Made by a program: the position numbers and the translations under genes. Shown piece after piece: positions 21,481 to 33,507 of a DNA stretch of 64,000 nucleotides (the first letter of the stretch is position 1; each line of letters opens with the position of its first letter). Source of the stretch: Microglena sp. YARC (taxonomy: Eukaryota > Chlorophyta > Chlorophyceae > Chlamydomonadales > Chlamydomonadaceae); assembly GCA_022414725.1 (NCBI GenBank), contig CM039466.1, forward strand, positions 14,621,779-14,685,778, in the 5' to 3' direction. A model generated the notes under the pieces. It saw only the letters and a program-made list of their open reading frames with translations. It was not told the DNA's origin and searched no databases.

Positions 21481-22073
21481 AAGTGTGGACATGTGCTGTC
21501 TGATATGATTGCAGACTTTTTCCACAGGCTCTACAAGACAGTGTGATGTGTGTGGATGTATCTTCCAGTCCAGGAATGTAGCCAAATAGGCTAAAGGGAC
21601 TTGCCCAACCTCGATTTCGGGAAAGGCTAAAACGAAGACAAGCAATGATAACCCCCCACTGATGAAACCCCCAAACAAATTATTTTACCGACGGAGGCCC
21701 TGTGTGTATTGGATGCGGGAATTAGAGTGTGTGTAGGGTGTGTAGGGTGGTAGGGTGTAGGGTGGTGTGTATGGAGTGTACCAACCCTGTGTGTATTGGA
21801 TGTGGAATTAGAGTCGGGCAAAGCTTTCTAAGTGTAGAGATGAGCATGCTGATACCAGATGTGAGATGCTTTTTCCACAGGCACCACAAGACAACATGAT
21901 ATATTATGTAGTAGCCCTGTGGATTCGGCCTGAGTCAGGAAAATATTTGGAAGCGTGGTGTTGTGCTGCGTTGTGTGGTGTTATATTGAGTTCATGGTCT
22001 GCCAGCCTTCAGGTCCCTCACCATCTGCGGGCGGAGAGGGCATGGGTTGTACAAACACTCCAACACCGCACTC
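21481..22073 (+). other. Possible isolated exon, unrecognised
   Basis: At 21866-22003 a TTTTTCCACAG acceptor precedes an open stretch reading APQDNMIYYVVALWIRP. A similar acceptor and start (CTTTTTCCACAGGCTCTACA) at about 21518 looks like a decayed copy. This fits the exon/shadow-exon pattern of the neighbouring genes. No family is recognised and no partner exon was found, so it is a weak exon candidate only. TGTGTGTATTGGATG repeats lie between the two. Confidence 0.25.
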
Positions 22074-22236
22074 CAGGGTACTACAAAGCGCGCGCGGCAG
22101 CGCAATTTCGCGCACACTTTTTGAGCCCCACTGTGCGTTTTGCGCAGTTTTTTCAACCCCCTGTGGACGCAGCGCGCAGTTTTTGCGCTTTTTGCACTAC
22201 AAAGCGCTGACCAATTTGACAAAATGTAGTACCCTG
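22074..22236. mobile_element. hAT-type MITE, copy 2 (163 bp, opposite orientation)
   Basis: The ends are CAGGGTACTACA and its inverse. The flanks are a perfect 8-bp duplication CCGCACTC at 22066-22073 and 22237-22244. It is the reverse complement of the element at 18257-18444 with small indels, so the two are independent insertions of one family. Confidence 0.92.
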
Positions 22237-22544
22237 CCGCACTCCTGAATAAAGAATGCTATCACATGCAGTTGGACAGTTCAAGAGCTTGGCCAGGTCA
22301 GGGCTGTTCAACGGTATGTTTTGAGATGTAGCTAATTTCAAAATCTACGTTTCGTGAGCCAAAATCTGTGTCCGCAAAGCCAACCCGAAACGGACCCCCG
22401 TAAAATTATTTGAGACGCTAAACGGAACTTGACGAATATCCCTGGTCCAGGTCTTTAATCTGGAAGTGCGGAGATACTAGTACGGATACTGTCCTTTTTT
22501 GTATGAAAGGATTTCCACCCAAAAGGATGGGTCCGTGGGTCCAG

Positions 22545-22744
22545 AGCTTTTATTTTTGGCTACAAGCAGGAGCTTCTACGCAGCTCCTTGAGACAGCCGC
22601 TGAGCTGAACCCAAACATTTCGGCAGTTCTGGACAGCTGATTGTGCCCCCTTCAAGGTGCACTAGGTTGTATTTGGTTTTCCTCAATAGCCAATCAGGGA
22701 AGCTGCCTAGAAGCTGTTGCTCGTAGCTAAAAATAAAAGCTTTG
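22545..22744. mobile_element. 200-bp element with about 43-bp terminal inverted repeats
   Basis: The left end AGCTTTTATTTTTGGCTAC and right end TAGCTAAAAATAAAAGCT are inverse of one another, and the match continues through GAGCAACAGCTTCTAGGCAGC. Related solo termini occur at 10215-10260, 19484-19504 and 20365-20412. The size and lack of coding capacity suggest a MITE; the target duplication is unclear. Confidence 0.65.
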
Positions 22745-24333
22745 GATGGGTTTCCTTGCGCTCGCCACAGATACCAACGATTTTGTCGCATAAGTATTAT
22801 ATTATATTATTTGGGCGCAGAAAGATGCTAGTACGATATGTATGATGCAGTACAGGGATGGCCAAATATAACTTGAACTTGGTTACATGGCTCCAGCCAG
22901 AAATTTGGCTGCTCGCCCTCTTCGGCGGTTAGTTTGGCAGTACAAATAATTAACAGGAAATATGTAATGAAAATGTTATTGTCACTCAGCAGGTGAAGCC
23001 ATAGTATATTGGCATATTGATAAATTGTTTGGGGGGGGGGGGGGGGGGGAGGATTGGTGGTGCTAATCTAGTAATCTGTGAATCCGGGACCTAGTATGGT
23101 AACCGATCAGAAGTACCATGGCTCTTCCATCCGTGATCCTTTATCCACCCTTTATAGTAGAACACGTTCCTGAAAGTGTTGAATCTATTAATATGTGAAT
23201 CCGGGACCAAATTTGTTACCGATAAGATGTACTGCCGCTTGGTATTTTTGTGCCGCCCTTGGTCTTAACTCCATTTCCAACTAGCATACAGTCCCGCCTC
23301 TAGGCAGTCCACTGTGTAACGCTCTTTCTTTCTCTCTCTCTCGCCACGGCTGCAAGCATCGATTATTCATTAGGTGGTGTTTGATATTGATGGGGGTTGG
23401 TTCAGGTCGGTGCCAGCTATTTGCGAGCCAGCCAGCCAAGCAGCATGACATAAGCCACACATCAATCCACCCCCCACCCCACCACCACCACCATCACCTC
23501 AACCATCAGTACCACCACCACCACCCACCACTCGCCTCACATATGTTTGTAGGCCGATTGAAATATGTTGCTGGAGATAGTGGTGTTGGTGTTGGTGTTG
23601 GAGGTGCTGGTGCTGGTGTTGGCGTTGGTGGTCGTGGTAGTGGTAGTGGTGTTAGTTGTGGTGTAGTGGTAGTGGTGGTGGTGTAGTGCTGGTGCTGGTG
23701 GGCGGGTGGATTTGTGGTAGATTTGTGAGGGTGTTTTGTTGGGAGCAAGACCCAAAGACACATTGATCCCCCTCAATGAGAGCCTCTCAGTACCCCTCCC
23801 GCCCCCCCACAGATCACGAACAGTGTGGCGAAGAAATAGTAGGGGCCCTGCCCTGGTAGGTCCTGGTGCTAGTGCTGGTGTCGGCTCAAGGGTTGTAGGT
23901 CCGACCGGTCCGACCGACCCGGACCCGTTGAAGGTCCGACCGACGAAACCCGTGAATTAGGGTCCGAAGGAGGCCGAATAAAAAAAATATCAAACAAGTT
24001 GTACACGTGGCGACGTCCAATTCCCAGGCGGCTGCTGCTCAACATTCGAATTCGCCAGCACACCCGCTGTGTCGAGGCGTTTATCGCTCTCTCTCTGCGA
24101 CACTCACTTTATCTCTACTTGACCGCATATCACAAAAGGTTTGGTTACATTTGCGTGGTTTCTTTCTGTGTTCAAATTGCCAGCCTTCAAATTACAAACG
24201 GTGAGGCAGTCGCCACCCTCATCTGTCCTCCGAATATCGAGAATACTTCAACTCAGACCGGGTTTCACAATTATAGCTTTGTTCTCACCCTTCCACCCCC
24301 TCTCTGGTCCAGTTTCTGTTGAACTGCGCGACC
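22745..24333. other. Region upstream of the septin gene
   Basis: Contents are a G homopolymer (about 23031-23050), a direct repeat of GTGAATCCGGGACC (about 23079 and 23197), CACCAC/GGTGTT microsatellites (23460-23700) and a GGTCC/GACC-rich patch (23845-23960). No domain is seen. The last 300 bp may hold the 5' UTR of the downstream septin gene. Confidence 0.4.
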
Positions 24334-27300
24334 ATGCCCGCTGCTTTTAACTCTTCTGAGACCGAAACGGGCTATGGGCCAGTGCGTCGTGGTCCCGCCC
24401 CCAAGTCTCCAGAGATGCGGGGCAGCACTGCAGGTACGTATCAGCGTAGCAGCACCCCTCTTTTCTCATGCGAAAAGAATGTATGCAAACGACTTGATGT
24501 GGAGTTCAGAAAGGATGTGGGGACTGGTGTTTTGTCTGATCTATGTCGGAGGACAAATAACTGTGGAGGGAAGCTGTGTGCGACGCGCGTGCTGCGCACC
24601 AACTTCAAATCGTCTGGATCACGTGACCGGGGCGAATGAATGGATTTCAGCTAGCAATGCTTGGTGCTGATGTAAGTGAGGATCTCTTGGGATTAGGTCT
24701 CTTCGGCAGATCTGCTGTTTGCAAATTCGAAAACCTTGCCCCGGCTGGGGAAAAGGCTGGTACGTAAAAATTAATCATGCATGTCCGTTTGGTATTGTCA
24801 ACAAATTCCCAAGACATATTGTTACTGGCATCAGTCGACCTCGTCATGAGCCATGAACAAGATGTGACCAGGCCCCTGCAAATATGTGATTCTGCACATA
24901 CTAGGCATCTTACATCCCAGCCTAATGGCTACTGATGATGATGATTACATTACTGGAGGGTTGATAATAAACAATACTTGGTGGGCAGGTTGGGGACCTC
25001 CGCACGAGTTCACAGATCACCAAACTGGGATATCCACCCTGAGGAATCACCCCATGTTCCTTGCATACAAATTAAAAATCTAGTGTGGCCCGACCATAGG
25101 AGAATGGTCTGGGTGAACATTCATCATGTTTGAGAGGATGGTGTAGCATTGTTGGTCGATTTAGCACACTGCTCATTTATCATTTAAATCCTCCGTGATT
25201 TTTTGCACGGGAGTTTATCTTGCCTTTCTTTGCCACTCTTTTTGATATCCGAGGCAACTCAAGGCAATCCTAGACTGATCCTGAGTTTATTTGAGCCTGG
25301 CTCCACAGAGATCCTCTGACATCAGACCACATTGCAAGGTCACACATATTTATTCTGCCCACAAATCGCGAGGTCACTAAATATTAATCAGCTCACAATA
25401 TGCTGCACACCATATTCAACATTCAACACATTCATCAGCACACAACATACTGCACACAATATCTTCATCAGCCCAACATTGCAAGGTCACCGAATATTCT
25501 CTCTTGAGAGAGGGTCGGCTTCTGAGAGGACATCTCTTTCAACCAAACCCATTGACCCATCTGACATTCGGCGTCGTTTTAGATTCTGTTGAGATGCTCA
25601 ACTAAATCTTGAACTGAGCCAGAGATCGATCTTCGAGGCTAGTTTCAGCCAACCGCATATACAATTGTCTGATTTTCTCCCAGATTCTCTAAAAAAATGG
25701 GTGCCTCCCTCAAGGGCCTGGTTTTCAGGCACTGTACGAGCAGCCCCCGTGGTGAAAATCAGGTGAAACCCACCATTCTTTTTGCTCAGGGGATAGGAGC
25801 CCAATCTGTTCCCTCTCCAGCATTTGATATCTGGTCACTGTGACCTGGATTCCCCTCTCCTAGACACCCAAGCAGAAGCCACAACACCGTGCCCCCAATC
25901 GCACAAAACACATGCATGCACAACTGCACGCACATACTACCCGAGCGCACTCAACCTAACCCAACCACCGCTTGGTCACCCACAACCCCAGACCCACCTA
26001 GTTGCACGCAACCCCCAACCCAAGATGAACCTTAACCCAATCCCATCCCGCCCTTGACAGCTTTCTCCGAGGGCAATGCCAACATGATGGACCGGCGAAT
26101 GTCTACTGCCTCTGGGTACTCCCGTGCATAGACGCAGACAATGCAGGGACGGCCCAGCTTTTGGGGCCCAAGAGGCCTCGTCCTCACAAAATTTGGAAGA
26201 AGAAGTAAGTGGGGCATACCTTCCATCCCTTTCTCACATCACTCAACATCAACATAGACATCAATGATTCACATCTCAACTACACCGCCTACCGCTCATC
26301 AGAACTGATAAACTTACACAACCAACGAAAACAAGCCAAGCTAAACAAGTACAATAATCCCCAATGCCTGCTTCTTGGTTCTGTTTTGTTTGCTGCTGCT
26401 CTGAACTTCTACCTCTTCCCTATCCCTATCTTGTGTCCCTAAACCCCTACCTCTTTCCCATCCCTATCTATTGTCCCCTAACCCCTACCTCTTGCGTTCC
26501 CAACCCATGTGTGCAGGTACGTCAAGCTGCTCATAGTGGGCGACAGTGGTCTGGGCAAGACCACACTCATCAGGACTCTCATGTCCACCCCTGGGGAGCG
26601 CCTGCAAGTGGGTTTATTTCAAATACTTTCTTTCAGCATCGTCCCCTTGCTTAGATCAGCATCACCCCTTGCTTGATCAGCATCACCCCTTGCCTTCATC
26701 AACTTCAACCCCTTGCCTTCATCAGCATCATTCCTTGCCTTGATCAGTAACACCCTCTCAGCCTTGATCATCACTCAAATCCCTTACTTTGATCAGCATC
26801 ATTCCTTGCCTTGATCAGCACCATCCCCTTGCCTTGATCAGCATTAACTCTGAATGCATAGGGTCAGCCTCTACTTTGATATTGAAGCTGATCTAGATAC
26901 TGTTTTTGTTGGTACCAGGGTTGATAAGTTTTTCTGTGTGATTTATATTACTCCTTGAATAAACGGAATCATACATCATTCTGTGTATCTACCATGTGTT
27001 TGGGTTTTGTGCTGGACCTAGGTGTTGGTGTTGCTGTGCAGTGCTCTCAGTTGTTGTTGGCTCGGTGTTTAGTTTCCTTCGAGGTACTGGCAGGATCAGC
27101 CAAAGGTAGCTGCCGTTCAGTATGTACCAAGAGCATAGAAATAGACGTACAAGCACGAGAGCCCGCTGATCCTTACGACCAAAAAGGAAGCGCAATGGAA
27201 CCAGTAAATGCACCAAAGTGGCTGGTTCATGGATGTGGATATCGCGATGGGCCAGCCAATGTCAGCCTAAGGATAGTGGAGATTATTAGGCAAACAATCC

Positions 27301-28369
27301 TAGGAGCCCAGTGTGACGACGCTGGTGATTCCCTCGAGGCAACCAGAGAATCAGTGGTTCTACTATTGGCACACGTGGTGTTGGCTGTTGGTGTTGAAAC
27401 CTCAACCTGTGACTGTGGCCATGCTGTAGGAAGCCCATGACGGAAGCTACACCCCTAAGGAGAAGTTCTGTCAAGGACCGAGCCAGATCTCCGCTGTGCT
27501 CCCAGACCATTATGCAACAGTCTGGCGTGATGAGGATGACCGCGTTATCTGGGTGTACAAGATTCAGGTATGTTATCTGGGTGGTACAAGATTCGGTATG
27601 GGTTAATCTGGGTGTAACAAAGATACACTGATATGGGAAGCGATTGTTACTGGGTGTATAAGATTCCGGGTTGGTTGTCAGTCGGCGGTGTACAAGAGAT
27701 TCCCAGCATGTAACATTGACAGGGGCTCATACTTCGCAACCGTCATGAGTGCAGTAATGCAAGAAGGGGAACCTGCAACGACTGTCGATTCCAAACGCAT
27801 CCGCGAGCAATGCTTGTTATACGTTTATATGCCTACCCCTGGCGGACTGGGTGACTTATGAGCTCACTCTAGCATGATACAATATGTAGGTATACCCCAG
27901 GCTTGTTGGTGATGAGATTGGCACCCAAGAAGTGACCTTGATCGTTTGAGGTTGGCAAGGGATCCCCTCCTTTATTTGCATACCCCTGGACTGCAAGATA
28001 TAATTTATGTAATACTGAGCATACATCATACACCATGCACGATGGAGGCACTGCCTGTCCAGGCTATAGTGCTGAGATTGGTAGCCAACGAGATGATCTT
28101 AATCATTTCTGTGGTTGGTCAAGTCCCTTTAGATCTATATGCGCTACCCCTGGAATGCAATAGGATAGTATTACCGTAGAATGCAGACGAAAAACTGCTC
28201 ATTTACACTGGCATACAATTATACACCATGAGGATACCCCGGGATATGGTGATGAGATTGATACGCAAGCCACTATCCAGCGCATGACCAAGTTCATTGA
28301 CGATCAAAATGTCAAGTGGCTTGAGTTGGAGCAGAGCAAGCAGCGCAAGGATGTGAAGAGAAATGTCGA
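24334..28369 (+). CDS. Septin GTPase, first five exons (partial)
   Basis: Septins are GTP-binding filament proteins of cytokinesis and cortical scaffolds, present in several green algae but absent from land plants (family knowledge). Exons: 24334-24433 (start, MPAAFNSSETETGYG), 26061-26204 (ending in a basic patch KRPRPHKIWKKK), 26517-26607 with the G1 P-loop GDSGLGKTT, 27430-27567, and 28233-28369 with the G3 motif DTPGYGDE. The basic patch before the P-loop is typical of septins. Exon 2 is one base out of phase, and the upstream frame meets a TAG, so a sequencing error or real frameshift is needed there. Later exons (G4, septin unique element) are missing; they would lie in or beyond the G-rich block and the gap. 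Confidence 0.82.
26608..26860 (+). repeat. TTGATCAGCATCACCCCTTGCC repeats in septin intron 3
   Basis: About ten imperfect 22-25 bp units of GATCAGCATCAYYCCTTGCC follow the exon 3 donor. Non-coding. Confidence 0.7.
27568..28232 (+). repeat. Shadow copies of septin exons 4 and 5 in their shared intron
   Basis: TTATCTGGGTGTACAAGATT, the end of exon 4, is recopied three times at 27572-27680 with indels. The start of exon 5 (GATACCCCGGGATATGGTGA TGAGATTGAT) has decayed relatives at about 27889-27945, 27965-28000 and 28050-28110, sharing GGTGATGAGATTGG and GATGATCTTAATCATT. The same exon-edge copying as in ALG11 is thus seen in a second gene. Confidence 0.65.
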
Positions 28370-28399
28370 GTGCGGCGGGATGGTTGTGGGGTGTTTGCA

Positions 28400-29345
28400 T
28401 GGTTTGGACGAAAATAATGTAGGGTGGGGGTGGGGTGGGGGTCGGGGGAGGGGTTTAGGGCAGGGTGGAAGAGTGAGGGAAATGCTTAGAGGAGGGCGGG
28501 ATGGTGTGTGGGTGTGTGTTGGAGAAGAATGTAGGGTGGGGTGGGGGGCAGGTTTGGGCAGGGTGGAACGGTGAAAGGGAAGCCAGAGTGAGGCGGATGG
28601 TTGGGGACGATTGGTTGGGGAGAAAGAATGTTCGGGGTGGGGTGGGGGTGGGGGAGGGGAAAGGGTTTAGGGCGTGGGAAGGTGAGGGCAGTCATGCTAC
28701 ACGTGAGGCGGATGGTTGGGGACGATTGTTGTGGGAGAAAGAGATGTAGGGTGGGGTGGGGGGCGTGGGAGGGGAAGGGTTTTGGGCAGGGTGGACAGGT
28801 GGAGGGAATGGCTACGAGTGAGGGCGCGGAATGGTTGGGGGACAATTTGTTGTTGGGAAGGGAGAGGTGGGGTTGTGGGGGAAGTATGGTTGGAAGAAGG
28901 GGTGACGGCAGGTGGAGATGTTGTTTGTATTGTTTGTTTATTATGCTGAGAGTGAGTCGGATGGCTGGAGACGATGCCTTGGAAAGAAGGGAGGTGGGGT
29001 TGTGTGTTGGGAGAAGGGTTGAGGGCAGGGTGGAATATGAGGAATGCAAGAGTGAGGCGGAGATGCGTTGGTGGACTTTTGTGTTGGGAGATAGGGAGGT
29101 GGGGTGGGGTGATGGGGTCGTGTGTTTTGTGGGAAGGTGTGTGTGTGTGCACGCAGAGGTGCAGGTCAGGTGAAGGCGTGAAGGGAATGCAAGAGGCTGG
29201 AATGGTTTGGGGACTTGTGTGTTTGGTGAAGAGTGGAGGGGGCGAGGGGGCGTTAGGAGGAGTGGTGAGGGCAGAGTGGGGAGTTGGAGTGCTGCAGGTT
29301 GAGTATGGTAGGGTAAGGCATATGTCCAGGGGGGGAATGTGTAGG
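28400..29345 (+). repeat. GGGTGGGG-rich minisatellite after septin exon 5
   Basis: Units of roughly 110-140 bp share GAGTGAGGCGGATGGTTGGGGACGA and AGAATGTAGGGTGGGGTGGGG. Long frames on both strands are a by-product of biased composition. The next septin exons are not visible within it. Confidence 0.8.
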
Positions 29346-30596
29346 TGCAACCAATGGGACCACCGATCAGAGTCCTTTCTAAGCCTCAACTAACATCGCC
29401 TTAACTTTGCCTTGTGTTGGCCTTACCTTGTGTTGCCTTGCCGCTATCCTCTTCACATCTGTGAACATGCTGTGCAACCATGGCCGGACCCATGACTGAC
29501 GTCCCCGCCCCCCCCCCCCCCTACCATTCACCCGACACACCACATTCTTACATTATATCACACACATACTCGACACATACCACAAGGGTGCCGACGCGGT
29601 TGCCCACAACACAGCGCCGTTGCAAAACAGCACAGGACCTGGGTGATGATAGCGACCCCCGCATTTGACCTCGGGTGCCGGTACTTCTGCAATCTCTACT
29701 CATAAGGTAGCGGGTCAACTATGCTTGTATACTATTAGTGAAATCTGGTATAATATGATATACTTATTTAGTGATAATACCCGGTAAATAATATTAAAAG
29801 TATTTTATCGAGTACCGGGTAAATAATAATTGAAAATAGTATTACGAAATACCCGGGATAAATAAATTTATACATTATTTTCTCTATTAGTGAATACCGG
29901 TAAATAATATTATATAGTATTGAGGAATGACAGGTCAATCAATATTATATAGTAATTAGTGAATAACCGGTAAATAATATTATTACTATTAGTGAATACC
30001 GGTAAATAAATCTAATAATACATCATATTAGTGAATACCTGGTAAATAATATTATATATATTAGTGAATACGCCGGTATAACTAATATTAAATACTATTA
30101 GTGAAATACCGGTAAATTAATATTATACTACTATTAGTGAAATACCTGGAAAGTAATTTTATTAGCTATTGAGTGAAATACGGCTCAATAAAGTTTATAG
30201 TATTGAGTGAATAGCCGTGCGCACAAGGCCATGGGCAATGAATAAACATTGCGCAAATGTGGTTTTAACCTTATTTCATGGATCACAAATGTTCGTGGCA
30301 AAACTAAACTCATGCAAAGGGTTTGGTGTGTCCTGGAGACTTTCTCAAGGTTTGAACCTTGGAAACATTTGGCATATGTATATGCTTTGTATTTAATTTT
30401 TCCTTCTTTTGCTATGTTTAAAAGTAGGTTGCTTGGGAATGCTTTAAAAACAGCTTAGCTCTTCGGTCATACTCTGGAAAAAGAACTGATCCGAAATCCA
30501 GGGCTCTGCTGGCTAGCGGACTGATGAAGACTCTGATAAAGGTCGTTAGGTAATGTTGGTGGGTTTTTTGGGGGGGGGGGGGGGGGGGGGGGGGGG
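29346..30596. other. Region up to the gap: AT-rich repeat, no gene
   Basis: From 29720 to 30230 a degenerate 28-bp repeat TATTAGTGAATACCGGTAAA TAATATTA occurs about 18 times with many one-base indels, unlike the clean satellites elsewhere. 30240-30560 shows no domain. A G homopolymer (30569-30596) runs directly into the gap. Confidence 0.6.
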
Positions 30597-31596
30597 NNNN
30601 NNNNNNNNNNNNNNNNNNNNNNNNNNNNNNNNNNNNNNNNNNNNNNNNNNNNNNNNNNNNNNNNNNNNNNNNNNNNNNNNNNNNNNNNNNNNNNNNNNNN
30701 NNNNNNNNNNNNNNNNNNNNNNNNNNNNNNNNNNNNNNNNNNNNNNNNNNNNNNNNNNNNNNNNNNNNNNNNNNNNNNNNNNNNNNNNNNNNNNNNNNNN
30801 NNNNNNNNNNNNNNNNNNNNNNNNNNNNNNNNNNNNNNNNNNNNNNNNNNNNNNNNNNNNNNNNNNNNNNNNNNNNNNNNNNNNNNNNNNNNNNNNNNNN
30901 NNNNNNNNNNNNNNNNNNNNNNNNNNNNNNNNNNNNNNNNNNNNNNNNNNNNNNNNNNNNNNNNNNNNNNNNNNNNNNNNNNNNNNNNNNNNNNNNNNNN
31001 NNNNNNNNNNNNNNNNNNNNNNNNNNNNNNNNNNNNNNNNNNNNNNNNNNNNNNNNNNNNNNNNNNNNNNNNNNNNNNNNNNNNNNNNNNNNNNNNNNNN
31101 NNNNNNNNNNNNNNNNNNNNNNNNNNNNNNNNNNNNNNNNNNNNNNNNNNNNNNNNNNNNNNNNNNNNNNNNNNNNNNNNNNNNNNNNNNNNNNNNNNNN
31201 NNNNNNNNNNNNNNNNNNNNNNNNNNNNNNNNNNNNNNNNNNNNNNNNNNNNNNNNNNNNNNNNNNNNNNNNNNNNNNNNNNNNNNNNNNNNNNNNNNNN
31301 NNNNNNNNNNNNNNNNNNNNNNNNNNNNNNNNNNNNNNNNNNNNNNNNNNNNNNNNNNNNNNNNNNNNNNNNNNNNNNNNNNNNNNNNNNNNNNNNNNNN
31401 NNNNNNNNNNNNNNNNNNNNNNNNNNNNNNNNNNNNNNNNNNNNNNNNNNNNNNNNNNNNNNNNNNNNNNNNNNNNNNNNNNNNNNNNNNNNNNNNNNNN
31501 NNNNNNNNNNNNNNNNNNNNNNNNNNNNNNNNNNNNNNNNNNNNNNNNNNNNNNNNNNNNNNNNNNNNNNNNNNNNNNNNNNNNNNNNNNNNNNNN
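30597..31596. other. Assembly gap, 1000 N
   Basis: Exactly 1000 unknown bases, the usual placeholder for a gap of unknown size. The sequence changes from host-type repeats to virus-type genes across it, so adjacency of the two halves depends on scaffolding alone. Confidence 0.99.
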
Positions 31597-31966
31597 ATCC
31601 AAGAGGACTATCTGCCGGTGTTGCGGTGAACCGGATCTTAAAAGAAGTGCTTCGAAGGTACCAGATGCGCAACTTCACAAACTGTAAGTGTCCCTAGCGT
31701 CGACCAGACTTTTTCATTCGGCAGCTTATGGTAGGGTCGAGACAAGGCGAATCATGAGACGAGGGACGCCACAGTCGAAAGGTTCTTTCACAACAACTAT
31801 TGGTTTAGGGAGAAGATTGAGGGGCGCGAGTAATTGTGGAAAAAGAAGAAACCAATACGTGGGTGGCCATCGCTCGCTACGATGGCGATCGAAACTGTAA
31901 CAGCCACGCGTCGAAGAAGTACCTGACCAATTTCAAATAACACTACAGAGTCCCCATCTCTTCCAC
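31597..31966 (+). other. Coding-like remnants next to the gap
   Basis: Short coding-like stretches in changing frames (for example NRILKEVLRRYQMRNFTNC near 31630-31690) suggest a broken gene, perhaps the N-terminal part of the Fanzor that follows. The indel density is too high to define a frame. Confidence 0.3.
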
Positions 31967-33507
31967 ATGGTCAAGAAAGTTCGTTTTACTCGAAGGAAAA
32001 CAGGATCTTAGGCGCAAGAGTTTCAAAGATGAAGCACGGCATTGACGAGACCGTATTCCACCGATACCTCCTCTACGATATCCACTCTTGGGAGTAAAGG
32101 AAGACCTCATAGGCGATACATTTCTCTCCTACCGGAGCGAACAAAGATGTTGCTGAAGATTCAGCACTCGATCATCGGACAGGACGAGATCAACCGACAG
32201 TGGCTCAGAAGAGCCGTTTCCAACAGCGCCCAAGATGATCCGGTACAACGTCTTTATCAATCGATTCCTCGAGGCCACAGAGGACGAGGGCTACGCCAAG
32301 CTGGTCAACATCGCTCCCATCCCAACAGTCAAGCACTCATTTTTCTTTTTGTTCATCACGATAGACACCGACGGCCCTACTGGGCGTCCTCAAGGACGTG
32401 GGTCTCGTCGAAGGTCCTCGAAAGAAACTGCTGACGAACAAGGAGACTGGGAGTCGGTCTTCGATGTGGAAAACATCCGTTCTACTGGGAAAGTGTGTGT
32501 TACATGCACCATAGACACTGACGGCGTAAATTGGCTTGTACCCACTTTCTTAGGGCGAGGAAGAAAAAGATTTCAATCAAGGACGACGGAACGCGATAAG
32601 AAGCAGACCAAGACTCTCCGCGAGTTTTCCGAGTCCGACCCCATGGGTGGTGGTTCGTTGCAAACGACCCTGGCCGCTGCAACATTGCCTTTTTTTGACT
32701 GGAAGAAAAAAAAGGTCGAAGGAAAAGATAATGGGGGTAGGAAGGGAAGAGGCACTGCGAGTTCGGGAGCAAGAGACTCAGCGGGAGCGTACTACGTTGA
32801 GAGCGGGGTCTTCAATCTAGAGGTCCGACCAAGAAGTGATTGTCTAACATCCAGGACTGCCTTGACGACCTGAAGGACAACAGTCCCAACGCACATCTCT
32901 AGAGTCGTTTGACGCTTACGTGACTGTAATGGTCAACCATTGGGATTCTCGATGGGGGAGATGTCCCAAGTCCGCGGTGGGGCGCGCAGCGCCTGCGGCT
33001 CTACGGTGGCAAGAAACGTGTCTTAGCACGCTTCTTCAACGAGGTCCACGCGGGATGTCGGTGAGAGGAAAACAATTGTCATCGCATACGGTTCTTCTAA
33101 GTTTGCCCCTGGTGGCAAGGGTGAACTTTCTGTCCCTACAACGAGCGCGTTCAATGCGTTTAGAGACCGTTTCAAGGGGCGAGTTGCCGTCATTGACGAA
33201 TTCGCGTACCACAAAGATCTGGCACAAGGACAGCACCACCGTCCTCCAGAGTGTGCAATCCGAAAAAAAAGGCGCACGGTTCGAGGCTTGCTATGGTGCA
33301 GTTCCACCATGGAGAACAGCAAGTTGTTTGTAAACCGTGACCTAAATGCAGCACATTAACATCCACAATTGCTTTTACAATGTACCCAACCCGCCCGGAA
33401 TTCTTGCGAGGCCAAAGAAATATTGCAAACTGGAAGTTGTGGTAGGACGCACAATTGATTACAAGCTGACAGGTTCTTTACAGAACGCAGTGTCGAGCGA
33501 AGTGTAG
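31967..33507 (+). pseudogene. Fanzor/TnpB-family RNA-guided nuclease (Fanzor A), frameshifted
   Basis: Fanzors are eukaryotic and viral TnpB relatives that cut DNA with a RuvC domain guided by an omega RNA (family knowledge). In order one sees a TDGV-type motif (CTIDTDGVNWL, about 32505), RuvC-I NDPGRCNIAFF (about 32663), the AYGSSKFAPGGKGELSVPT segment (about 33090), RuvC-II AVIDEF followed by RTTKIWHKD (about 33190), and RuvC-III LFVNRDLNAA (about 33320) with NIHNCFYN behind it. The catalytic Asp, Glu and Asp are all present. The motifs lie in different frames: a seven-T run at about 32690, an extra base after GAATTC (about 33200), and shifts near 33270 and 33345. The stop is at 33505-33507; the start is a guess. 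Either a decayed gene or a poorly polished sequence near the gap. Confidence 0.8.

Noticed and set aside
28486..29393. Long frames on both strands in the G-rich block after septin exon 5
   Set aside because: Composition and repeat effect; no septin G4 motif or other domain found in any frame.
30418..31678. Reading frames of 350-400 codons across the gap
   Set aside because: They consist almost wholly of N positions.
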